A stretch of 11,843 bases of DNA from Zygnema cylindricum (taxonomy: Eukaryota; Streptophyta; Zygnematophyceae; Zygnematales; Zygnemataceae). Below, one piece after another: positions 1 through 7,466 of this stretch. How positions within the stretch are numbered: position 1 is the stretch's first letter; every line of letters starts with the position of its first letter. The position numbers and the translations under genes are program-made. The notes under the pieces are model-generated. The model saw only the letters and a list, made by a program, of their open reading frames with translations, ran no database searches and was not told the DNA's origin. The stretch covers positions 1-11,843 of the forward strand of contig JBBHKE010003543.1 in assembly GCA_037447655.1 (NCBI GenBank), in the 5' to 3' direction.

Positions 1-890
1 GACAATTGTATTTGGTGTTAGGTTAAGGAAAACCATTCCCCAATTTGTGTTTGTTATGAATGTCATGGAAAGAGTTTAATAGTTTTGTTTGTTCAAGTCT
101 CTTTTTCTCACCCGGTATGAAAAATGTCAAGGTCAGTTTACCTTCTGAAAATAGAATAGATTCGTGATGGTTAGTTGTCTTTGAAAATGTTAGAAACATG
201 AGAATTTTTACATGGAAAAAATACATTGAGTGTAAAAAGGGATTTCTATTGCTGCTCGCGCTGTGTGTGGCAAAGCTAAAAAGGTATATGGTGTTGTGGA
301 TAAGTTCAGTTTTCCGAATTAGTAATTATTATAAAACTCCTTGGTTTTTCTGAAATTTATCCAGCCTATGTACCAAATTGGAATGTGAAAGTTGGAGGGA
401 GATTGACTGATGTGAAGAGTGGCAGATACATCTAGCATTTTGTAATTTGTGACTGATTCTCGATGGCTTTTATACAGCAGACTAGTAATAGCGTCCACAA
501 AAGTAACCAGGAATTTGATTCCAGGAAGCAGGATGGTAGTGATTCAAGATTTTTTTAGATTTTATATGGACAATTAATTCCATTTCGAGTTGTCATCGAT
601 CCTCTCTAAAATCGCTAGTGAGCCGTATTTATTTTCATTTTGTGCTGGCAGTCAGGGTTTTGGAAGTGGCAAAGGCATCAAGTTCAAAAAAAAATCTCAG
701 AGTTGTGGTAATCTCCTATTTCGGCCGTCAAACAGGTCCCAAAAAACAACAGTTTTAAGGAAAGCTGCTCGGTATTTTTACTGAAAGACTGAAGAGATGT
801 GCTCACGTGTTGAATTATCGGATTATTTTATCGATCTTTCAAATTAAATCCTTAACGATAATTTTTTGTTTTCCATACATCTATATTTTA
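1..890. other. Unassigned region with short gene-like frames
   Basis: No transposon ends, tandem repeats or recognisable gene are visible here. The texture differs from the rest of the window: CpG and GTAC words look scarcer and long words with normal-looking codons appear. Short open stretches occur on the plus strand at 251-319, 304-435, 463-558 and about 590-784 (the last has no ATG start). None matches a family I can name. The region could be the 3' part, intron or untranslated portion of a gene lying to the left, or a decayed gene copy. A GT at 284 (AAAAAG before GTATATGG) resembles a donor site, but no matching acceptor at a sensible distance was found. Confidence 0.4.
304..558 (+). pseudogene. 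Possible broken coding fragment, product unknown
   Basis: One plus-strand frame reads as two protein-like pieces separated by stops. The first (304-435) ends with residues AYVPNWNVKVGG followed by RLTDVKSGRYI and a TAG at 433. After a second stop (TGA at 454) the same frame resumes at an ATG at 463 and gives MAFIQQTSNSVHKSNQEFDS and a short tail before TAG near 557. The residue mix is normal for a soluble protein, unlike the lysine- and tyrosine-rich translations of the AT-rich repeats elsewhere. I do not recognise the family. Two stops within 22 codons mean it is decayed, intron-interrupted, or chance. Confidence is low. Confidence 0.15.
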
Positions 891-1265
891 ATGAATGTCA
901 ACATAATACAGTGAACTGACGGTACGGTAGTTTAGTACCTCAGTAGTTTGGTACCTTTTGTAATTATTTTGGCGTTTTTCTATAATCAAGTCACGTGCAC
1001 GCGATTGGGAGTAATTTATTTTACCCAAAAACGAAAATCACCTGTGAGATGAATCTACTAAAAGTATCACCAGACAACGAATGAAACAACTGCCAGGCAC
1101 GTGCCACACGAACGTGACATTTTTCGCATGAGCTGGATTATACAATTAAATAATTTTGGCTGTTTGTAACTAGTACGAAATTTTGTACAAAGGTTTGGAC
1201 AAACCCATGATGTCACAAAAAATTGACAGAGGTGTGACAATATTGCATACGTCTACAACCGTCGC
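891..1265. other. Unassigned AT-rich spacer
   Basis: No gene or element end is supported. Small-scale features only: a near-duplicate GTAGTTTAGTACC / GTAGTTTGGTACC around 927-955, a GGCACGTGCC palindrome near 1095-1105, and a CGTCTACAACCGTC motif at about 1250-1263. That last motif also occurs at about 3828-3841 and resembles motifs inside the two Harbinger-like elements, so this flank may be the decayed rim of a related element into which M1 inserted. Confidence 0.4.
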
Positions 1266-1876
1266 TACACCGCGATTCGTAATTAGAGTAAAGAACAAAA
1301 ACATAAAAAAACAATTAGAGTTATGAACGCTAATTTGTGTGATTTAACTTTTTCACAGAAGAAGCTTACTCTAATTTATTTAAGTACTCTATATTGGGTT
1401 ATGTAGGCAATAGTTAATCGCGCTGTAATTATGAACACTAAATTACGTAGACGTACAAAATCTGTCAGTCCGTATAGTTTGACGTCATTATGTCGTTAGT
1501 ACTATTTGTCGCGCTGAATGTCAGTTAATGCTCACATTGACGACGATGCTGTCGACGGACGAGAGTTATGCGAACGGCTTTTTTCGATGTGGTTGATTTT
1601 TCTGTTTAGTGTGATTTCACGTGCGAGCGCGATTCTATTAAATCATTATTTGTACCTTTTTACTTATAAAAGTACAATTCTGCACGGTCAGACGTCGTCC
1701 GTACTCCACACTATTTAAAAATAACCAATATTAGAATTTTGTACGCTAATTAAACCTCACCTAAATTAAAATAATGAAAAATTAGAATCGATTACTATAT
1801 TTGATGTGATAGAGTCAAAATTTCGAGCGACCGAATTAGAGTAATTTACTCTAATTACGATTAGCGGTGTACTGTA
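1266..1876. mobile_element. M1: Tc1/mariner-type MITE, about 0.6 kb
   Basis: The left end reads TACACCGCGATTCGTAATTA and the right end is its near-complement, TAATTACGATTAGCGGTGTA followed by CTGTA. Combined with copies M3 and M4, the family TIR is CAGTACACCGCGAATCGTAA flanked by TA, which is the classic TA-target, CAGT-start form of Tc1/mariner-like elements. M1's left end lacks the outer CAG. The subterminal word AATTAGAGTAA recurs in both orientations (near 1282-1291, 1313-1321, 1368-1376, 1836-1846, 1848-1857). No transposase is encoded, so the element is non-autonomous. A 66-codon frame at 1518-1718 is broken in M3 and M4 and is not considered a gene. M1 carries about 80 bp (near 1402-1482) absent from M3 and M4. 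Positions 1330-1720 match M2 with one mismatch. Confidence 0.88.
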
Positions 1877-2426
1877 TTTTTTCTTGTTCCCGACAATTTC
1901 CCGAAAATTTGGAACAGGTAAACGATTACCACCGCGAGGTTTTGTCCGAGCTTTTAGGGTTACGAGGTACAAAATGTGTACGTGATGTCGTACATGACGA
2001 CGTCATCCGACTCTAATCGATAAAAAAAGCAGCTGCGAAATTGAAGCGCAAAAAGTGGAAGCACCAATTGGAGAACTTAAGGTAAAGGAGTTAGGAAAAA
2101 AACATGAAAGTCAAAAAGGGGTGCATGACACGCCAAGGTAACGAATGTTTTTCGGGTTATCGTCCTAGTTGTTCAATTCGTCGATGTTTTGACTTTTTTA
2201 CGAATATCGTTGTTTTTTCATGAATTTTTATTTTTTGTATATTTTGTATACTTCTCGCTGTACGGAAAAGTATACGGGAATTTTTATAAAAAGTGACATT
2301 ACGTCACTATTGCGCTCGAAATTTGAGTCCGATATTGCATTGGACGGAGGAGATGATCTCGCAGACAAATCGAATTGACTTGTTAGTTATTTTTGACGCG
2401 GTCGATCATTTAGTTACGTCACATGG
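1877..2426. other. Unassigned spacer with small inverted repeats
   Basis: No gene is supported. A perfect 8-bp inverted repeat, GTATACTT (2246-2253) and AAGTATAC (2268-2275), has a 14-nt loop. A near-palindrome AGTGACATTACGTCACT follows at about 2294-2310. A lysine-rich open stretch at about 2023-2082 ends in AAG followed by GTAAAG, which resembles an exon and donor junction, but nothing else supports it. A 39-codon frame starts at ATG 2104 and is unrecognised. Confidence 0.4.
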
Positions 2427-2521
2427 TGAAAGTCAAAGTCGGTCAACGCATTAGATAAACACTTCATTGTTGTTCCATGAGCATATTCATTATTTTGTGG
2501 GCGTTTGATGATGCGTGCGTT
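2427..2521 (+). repeat. R1 dispersed repeat, copy 1
   Basis: About 95 bp shared, in the same orientation, with 7591-7680. Shared landmarks in order are GTCAACGCATT, CATGNGCATATTC, TTATTTT, GGCGTTT and ATGCGTGCGTT. Identity is roughly 75% by eye with a few small gaps. No terminal repeats or target duplication were found, so the class is unknown; it could be part of a longer decayed element. Confidence 0.55.
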
Positions 2522-2590
2522 ATAAAAAAAGGGAATTGATCATGACAGTGACTGTTTTGGTTGCACTTACGTCATTTTGTCAAAAAACTT

Positions 2591-2760
2591 ACGTTTGAAG
2601 TACACATTGGTGCAGATAAAGTACCGTTGAGTCTAAATTTGACGGTCAATCGGGTGGACATCTTTGACTTTCATAATATTGTTTCAACCGCTTAAAATTT
2701 TGCCGTGCTTGGGAACGTTGACCGTCAAAATAAAATTAGCAATTCACACAGCCGGCGAGC
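2591..2760. repeat. 12-bp inverted repeat spanning 92 bp
   Basis: TTTGACGGTCAA at 2638-2649 is the exact complement of TTGACCGTCAAA at 2718-2729. The sequences just outside the arms (TAAA on the left, TAAAATT on the right) are also loosely complementary. Size and form fit a very small MITE remnant or a cruciform-prone site. No target duplication was identified. The rest of 2522-2856 shows nothing assignable. Confidence 0.45.
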
Positions 2761-3124
2761 GTTTACGGTAACAAAACTGCGGCGACCACATGTAAATAAA
2801 ATGGTTGCAGACAGTAACTTTTTGTCGTTATGTGAGCTCCACGGTGAGAGCACTTAGGGTACGTCCTCATGTAGGCGATACTTTGAAAAAGTATTTTGGA
2901 CTGTAGTGAAGTGTTCCGTACTACTTTGAAAAGCGTCCCTATGTGCGAAAATGAAATCGGAACTTTGGAATGTGACGGGTGTAGATGTGCGTACAACTTG
3001 CGACGGTTGGAAACGACTACGAAACTTACTATGAATGATGACGTACGCGATAAATACGACGGTTGTAAACGTCTACAATACACGCGGCAATTAGTGACGT
3101 CTCAAAAACTGACGACGGATGTTC

Positions 3125-3204
3125 ACGTCTACAATGACAAATGTTGTCACAACTCCCGCGACATCACGTGACATCGTAATGTTGACCGTGACATTGTAGA
3201 CATC
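3125..3204. repeat. Internal inverted motif ACGTCTACAATG in PH1
   Basis: ACGTCTACAATGACA (3125-3139) faces its near-complement TGACATTGTAGACATC (3189-3204). The same word occurs inside PH2 as TACGTCTACAATGTCACGG (10995-11013, plus) and GATTGTAGACGTTAACATCC (from 11462, minus). Its repeated presence within both elements, in opposite orientations, suggests an internal structural or protein-binding repeat of this family, or a shared ancestor. Confidence 0.5.
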
Positions 3205-3229
3205 AGACCACTTCAGACCATGAGTGTTA

Positions 3230-3796
3230 CCGCTGTCACACTAATTTGTGTGATTTAACTTTTTCACAGAAGAAGCTTACTCTAATTTATTTAAGTACTC
3301 TATATTGGGTTATGTAGGCAATAGTTAATCGCGCTGTAATTATGAACACTAAATTACGTAGACGTACAAAATCTGTCAGTCCGTATAGTTTGACGTCATT
3401 ATGTCGTTAGTACTATTTGTCGCGCTGAATGTCAGTTAATGCTCACATTGACGACGATGCTGTCGACGGACGAGAGTTATGCGAACGGCTTTTTTCGATG
3501 TGGTTGATTTTTCTGTTTAGTGTGATTTCACGTGCGAGCGCGATTCTATTAAATCATTATTTGTACCTTTTTACTTATAAAAGTACAATTCTGCACGGTC
3601 GGACGTCGTCCGTACTCCACACTATTTAAAACGAACCTAATCTAACTATTTATAATTTTTTATGCTAATTAAACCTTACCTTAAATAGTATAATGAAAAA
3701 TTTAGAATCATTTACTTTATTTAAGGTGATAGACTTGAAATTTAAGGCGACCGAATTAGCGTTATTTACTCTAATTTCTATTCGTGGTGTACTGTA
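3230..3796. mobile_element. M2: Tc1/mariner-type MITE, left end damaged
   Basis: The right end is CTATTCGTGGTGTACTGTA, a diverged form of the family TIR. At the left only TACCGC (3228-3233) recalls the family end TACACCGCG; about 60 bp present at the start of M1 are missing. From 3241 to 3631 the copy matches M1 base for base, with one mismatch (G at 3601 against A at 1690). Beyond 3631 identity falls abruptly to about 80%. It lies in the loop between PH1's inverted arms, so it inserted into PH1 or was copied there by recombination. No coding capacity. Confidence 0.85.
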
Positions 3797-3916
3797 GTTT
3801 TATAGACGTCACCAATTGTCTCAAGTTTTGTAGTCGTCTACAACCGTCACGAGCTTAACGTCTACGACTGTCCCATTTCAAAGTATTTTAGCAACTTCAT
3901 TTTCGCACATTGGAAC

Positions 3917-5519
3917 CATAGTTTAAAAGTAGGTGAAACTAGGCCCATACAATATGCCTATTGTACGCAAAACATACAATATGGCCTTAAGACCCATATT
4001 GTATTGGTCGCAAAATGAAAAATAATTGTAACAGGGTTGAGTTGCACATCGATCGATAAAGAATTAGGGTAAGCTTCCATCAGGCGTTTCTAGTAATCGT
4101 ACGGTCACGTTTACTGGCAATAATATTTGTAACACCTTTCCATGAGGTCGTGCCAGTGAAGCAAAAATTGATTACGTGCTAGATTGCGATTGGTACCACG
4201 TAGGATTCTGTTGAGCCGCCCGGGAATAATGAAAACTTTCAAAAGGACAAAATCGCAACCGCGTATTTGTACGGGCAGACGCAAATTAAAATATCTTGTA
4301 GCGTCACGCTAATGTACAATCTGTACGTCGCTGTATTTGTCGTTGTACCAACGGTAACGAAAACCGTTGCAAAATGAAAATTTGTACAAATGTCCATGGA
4401 TGTGCCATTTGTACGTTGATGAATTATAGCTGTACCAGCGGAGGCGTGACAGGATGTCCCACAACCAAGATTTTGTTGTCGAACATGGTGGTTTTTATGT
4501 CAAAAGGTACACGCCATTTGCCACATGTATGTATATAACTTCACGTCCGTCGTGGATTGACTCTGACTTTTATAAGTGGACCAATACACGCGTCCAGTAA
4601 GGGGAAAGTGTCCTCTTGAGGACAGTCGGAGGAGACGAGCCAGACACTGGATACAAGGGGCGTTTGCGTCGAAAATTCGAAATCGGACAGTGGAAGTTTT
4701 CGCCAAAAAGTCGAGAGAATCTTAATAAATTTATAGTAAACATCTTTTGTAAAAAAAAATAAAAAATAGTACGGCTTAGTACGGAAAGGTACTTTCTCCA
4801 AGAAAAAACCCCACTTTTTGCCTGATGGAAGGTTACCCTTAAACGCATAGTTCAAAAATAGGCGTTTTTATGGTAGGCCTTTGGTCGGCGCCTTTATCGT
4901 AAGTTGTGTTATGGGCTTTTCATGTGAACTTCTTAGATCGCTACTTTGATCAGTGACCGTCCGATCGTCCGAATCTGACCGTGTAAGTAAAAGTTTTTGG
5001 TCCGAATGTTTTAATTGGTCCAAATTGGTCCGAATACAATATGGGTCTTAAGGTCATATTGTATGTTTTGCATACAATAGGCATGTTGTATGGTCCTACT
5101 TTCACCTACTTTTGAACTATGCTTAAACGTCATGTCTAAATCTTGAAAAACATTCGAACAAATTTTTATTTTTCCGCGAGTTTTGAGGTATTTTTTATTT
5201 ATACCGTCAGATTCGGACGATCGGACGGTCGCTGATCAAAGTAGCGATCTAAGAAGATCACATGAAAAGCCCATAACACAACTTATGATAGGACTTCCGG
5301 GTTTTTTTCCTGTGGAATGTCATCCTACCCCTTGTCAGTTCGCTAAAAAATTTCGTCCGGCGGCGTGCGCTGTACTATGATGATACGTCAGATTAGTACG
5401 TTTGTACAAGAGTGTGCACAACGCACATACATACAGTATGCTTACTCTACGCGAGTTTTGTGCCAAGATTTGTGCGCCTACCAAAGGGCTACCATAAAAA
5501 CGCCTACTTTTGAACTATG
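3917..5519 (-). mobile_element. Z: hAT-type element, 1.3 kb net, split by X
   Basis: The element is bounded by CATAGTTTAAAAGTAGGTG on the left and CGCCTACTTTTGAACTATG on the right, and flanked by exact 8-bp duplications ATTGGAAC (3909-3916 and 5520-5527). An 8-bp TSD is the hAT hallmark. It is the inverted, longer relative of MITEs X and Y. 3917-4005 matches their right end, about 5196-5285 their middle, and 5475-5519 their left end. Extra sequence lies at about 4006-4845 and 5286-5474. That extra DNA holds frames up to about 104 codons (minus strand, 4541-4855), but I see no hAT transposase or zinc-finger signature. It may be an intermediate deletion derivative from which the 276-bp forms arose, or may have gained filler. 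Removing X and its duplication leaves 1319 bp. Confidence 0.88.
4846..5121 (+). mobile_element. X: 276-bp hAT-type MITE nested in Z
   Basis: The ends are CATAGTTCAAAAATAGGCG and CACCTACTTTTGAACTATG. The flanks are exact 8-bp duplications CTTAAACG (4838-4845 and 5122-5129). It has the same length and orientation as Y and about 90% identity to it by eye. Near the right end ATACAATATG and CATATTGTAT form a 10-bp inverted pair around GGTCTTAAGG, followed by two more variants. These are probably subterminal repeats of the kind hAT transposases bind. Non-coding. It inserted after Z, since it interrupts Z. Confidence 0.93.
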
Positions 5520-5605
5520 ATTGGAACGCTCTGGAAAGTAGTACGGATAATCTTCACTAGAATACAAAATGCGACTTGAATTACCGGTTACATGGGCACA
5601 CTCCC

Positions 5606-5967
5606 CTTTTTAACTGCACAGTCATTGCCCGTGAAATTGATACTTGGTTAAGGAATGGTTACGAAAGGGTTAGCAACGGGCAGATCTGAATATCTTTGGT
5701 TACATTACGTAAAATTATTTGCAGTCCGCTGATTTCAAATTTTGTGACCATATGATTAAAGGCCGTCCGATGTGATTTTAGGTCAGTTAAACGCATCGTT
5801 CGATATCTACGAATCATTACACCTACCTAAATTAAATGCTTTAACCGGCAAAGACATAAAAGGACGAAAAACAAAATAAGGACAACACACCACTATAGTT
5901 TGAACATCGAATCCGAAATTAGATAAATGTGTGAAACAAAATGGTAACCGCTCAACCCGTAAAATGT
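5606..5967. other. Unassigned spacer
   Basis: Nothing is recognisable between the PH1 right arm and MITE Y. There are no repeats shared with the rest of the window that I can see, no tandem arrays, and only short frames. The minus-strand frame running through 5807-6235 crosses into Y and is therefore an artefact of the repeat. Confidence 0.4.
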
Positions 5968-5975
5968 CTCCAAAC

Positions 5976-6251
5976 CATAGTTCAAAAGTAGGTGTTTTTA
6001 TGGTAGGCCTTTGGTCGGCGCCTTTATTGTAAGTTGTGTTATGGGCTTTTTCACGTGATCTTCTTAGATCGCTACTTTGATTAGCGACCGTCCGATCGTC
6101 CAAATCTGACGGTGGAAAAAAAACATTTGGTCTGGATGTTTTAATTGGTCCGAATAGGGCCGAATACAATATGGGTCGTAAGGTCATATTGTATGCTTTG
6201 CATACAATCGGTATATTGTATGGGCCAACTTTCACCTACTTTTGAACTATG
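5976..6251 (+). mobile_element. Y: 276-bp hAT-type MITE, intact
   Basis: The TIR is CATAGTTCAAAAGTAGGTG, an exact 19-bp inverted pair with CACCTACTTTTGAACTATG. The flanks are exact 8-bp duplications CTCCAAAC (5968-5975 and 6252-6259). Same length as X, with the same internal order: a conserved AGATCGCTACTTTGAT block, a CCGTCCGATCGTCC block, then the ATACAATATG inverted repeats near the right end. Because its TIRs and duplication are intact, it is a good reference copy for this family. Non-coding. Confidence 0.94.
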
Positions 6252-6282
6252 CTCCAAACCAATGTCCACCGCCACCGTTCGA

Positions 6283-6342
6283 TGACCGATAATATCGGTT
6301 ACCGGATTTTTCGCGATATAAAATTATCGATACACAACACTA
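6283..6342 (-). mobile_element. Solo end of the TATATCG-rich hAT family
   Basis: Read on the minus strand from 6342, the sequence is TAGTGTTGTGTATCGATAAT followed by TTTATATCGCGA. This matches the left end of the element at 11049 (TAGTGTTGGGTATCGGGTAA then TTTCATATCGCGA) with few differences. No partner end or target duplication was found (the outer flank is CAAAACAT), so this is a truncated or deleted copy. Confidence 0.65.
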
Positions 6343-6380
6343 CAAAACATACACGACCACAAAAAGTCATTAACGGTAAA

Positions 6381-6524
6381 CTACAGTACAGTACAATACA
6401 TCACAGTACAACACAGTACAGTAAAGTACAGTATTGTAAAGTACATAACAGTACAGTAATATTTCAGTACAGTACAGTACATCACAGTACAGGACAGTAC
6501 AGCACAGTACAGGACAGTACAGTA
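6381..6524 (+). repeat. ACAGT/CAGTA pentanucleotide satellite
   Basis: About 145 bp built from the 5-bp unit ACAGT. It is interrupted by one- or two-unit variants (ACATC, ACAAC, AAAGT, ATTGT, AGGAC) that keep roughly 5-bp periodicity. This is an imperfect, decaying microsatellite. Shorter stretches of the same unit occur at 8150-8174 and 10377-10434, and the unit also matches the outer end of the Tc1/mariner-type TIR (TACAGTACACCG). Confidence 0.85.
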
Positions 6525-6920
6525 GTCATTCACTACACCCGAAGTGAAATGCGCGTTGTCGACCGTTCAGTAATACCCACAAATCGAGATTATGCGATTC
6601 GTCAAAAATGCCACCGCGATGAGTCTCGCCGCATGTCAGGCGAAGATTTTATTTTCTGACGCCATTTATCGGATTTTGCCAATTGTCAGTTGTCGCATCT
6701 GAAAGATCTCTTTGATAATTTTTTGGATGATTGCGGTCAGCAAATCGCTGTCGTGCTCTGTACACCTCAGAGTCAAGACCCCTCGCACGCAAACGAGTAG
6801 GGTCCCATTTCGTCAAAATTGCCGTCGCGTGACGATCACATGCTGGCTCCAAAAATAATTACGAAGAGAATACGCGAAATCGACAAACAAAAGACGTCAG
6901 GCACGACAGAATGACGAAAC
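6525..6920. other. Unassigned, with one protein-like minus frame
   Basis: The minus strand is open from about 6861 to 6649 (stop), with about 70 codons and no ATG at the start. Its translation is arginine- and aspartate-rich (for example DSEVYRARQRFADRNHPKNY), plausible for protein, but the plus strand also reads open in part (about 6540-6659). No family is recognised. No TIRs are visible. Treat as unassigned; a fragment of a captured or decayed gene is possible. Confidence 0.2.
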
Positions 6921-6922
6921 TA

Positions 6923-7466
6923 CAGTACACCGCGAATCGTAATTAGAGTGATGAAAAAATTAGAGTAAAAAAACAAAAAAAAACAATTAGAGTAGTTGAC
7001 GCTAATTTATGTGATAGAGCTTTTTCAACTATGAAGTTTACTCTAATTTATTTAGTTATTCTATATTGGGTTACGTCATTATGACGCAATAATATTTGTC
7101 GCATGGAATGTCAGTTAATGTTCACACTGACGACGATGCTGTCGACGGACGAGAGTAATGCAAACGGCTTTTTTTCGATTTGATTGACTTTTTTGTTTAG
7201 TGCAATTTCACGTGCGAGCGCGATTTTATTAAATCATTATTTGTACCTTTTTACTTATGAAGGTACATTTATGTACGGTCTAACATCAACCGTACACCAC
7301 ACTATTTAAATATTAATGTACTTTCGTTCTGTACGCTAATTTGTACGGAACCTCAATTAACGTCAAGGAAAAATTAAAATCACGTATACTATTTTTGGAA
7401 AAAAAACAAAATTTTAAGAACCCAAATTAGTGACCTTGACACTAATAACGATGCGCGGTGTAGTTG
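6923..7466. mobile_element. M3: Tc1/mariner-type MITE
   Basis: The left end is TA then CAGTACACCGCGAATCGTAA. The right end is GATGCGCGGTGTAGTTG, so the outermost right bases have decayed and the right TA is lost. AATTAGAGTAA-type subterminal words are present as in M1. From about 6983 to 7261 it is identical to M4 (8648-8926); after 7261 it is the most divergent of the four copies. It lacks the roughly 80 bp that M1 and M2 carry before CGTCATTATG. The frame seen in M1 is closed here after about 17 codons. Non-autonomous. Confidence 0.88.

Larger units (their letters stand above)
2857..5605. mobile_element. PH1: long-armed inverted-repeat element, possibly PIF/Harbinger-like, with nested insertions
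   Basis: The left arm (about 2857-3065) starts GGGTACGTCCTCATGTA. Its complement lies on the right, but in two parts: about 3804-3916 and 5528-5605, interrupted by element Z. Landmarks conserved between the arms are TAGTGAAG, CCGTACTACTTT, ATGTGCGAAAATGAA, GCGACGGTTG against GTGACGGTTG, and GACTAC. Identity is roughly 75% by eye over about 200 bp. The end GGGTACGTCC resembles PH2's GGGTATGTCC and is preceded by TTA, a typical Harbinger target. The right flank, however, is CTTTTTAA, so no target duplication is confirmed and the outer limits are approximate. Removing Z and M2 leaves roughly 0.6 kb. A 91-codon frame at 2896-3171 is not conserved past a stop in the opposite arm. Confidence 0.6.

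Noticed and set aside
1228-1242. GACAGAGGTGTGACA as a left end of the CAGAGGTCGCAA hAT family
   Set aside because: Only the first seven bases agree, no matching right end or 8-bp duplication is near, and the interior does not match copies A or B.
2023-2222. Lysine-rich exon-like stretch ending before GTAAAG, and a 39-codon frame from ATG 2104
   Set aside because: No acceptor, no second exon and no recognised family; splice-like words of this quality are expected by chance in AT-rich DNA.
2896-3171. 91-codon cysteine-containing frame in the PH1 left arm
   Set aside because: The matching part of the opposite arm has a stop soon after the shared CENE-like segment, so the similarity is that of nucleotide inverted-repeat arms, not of protein.
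1518-3629. Identical 66-codon frames in M1 (1518-1718) and M2 (3429-3629) as a conserved small protein
   Set aside because: They are identical only because the underlying 391 bp is nearly identical. In M3 and M4 the same frame closes after about 17 codons (GAGAGTAATG), and there is a one-base T insertion further on.
4541-4855. Three overlapping minus-strand frames in Z as a transposase remnant
   Set aside because: They overlap in different frames, one crosses X's boundary, and I see no hAT zinc finger, catalytic triad context or dimerisation motif.
5807-6235. 142-codon minus-strand frame
   Set aside because: It runs through MITE Y into unrelated flank; no homologous frame is kept in X, and no motif is recognised.
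6381-6524. ACAGT array as a CRISPR array or telomeric repeat
   Set aside because: There is no repeat-spacer organisation; the unit is a 5-bp degenerate microsatellite and not a known telomere unit.
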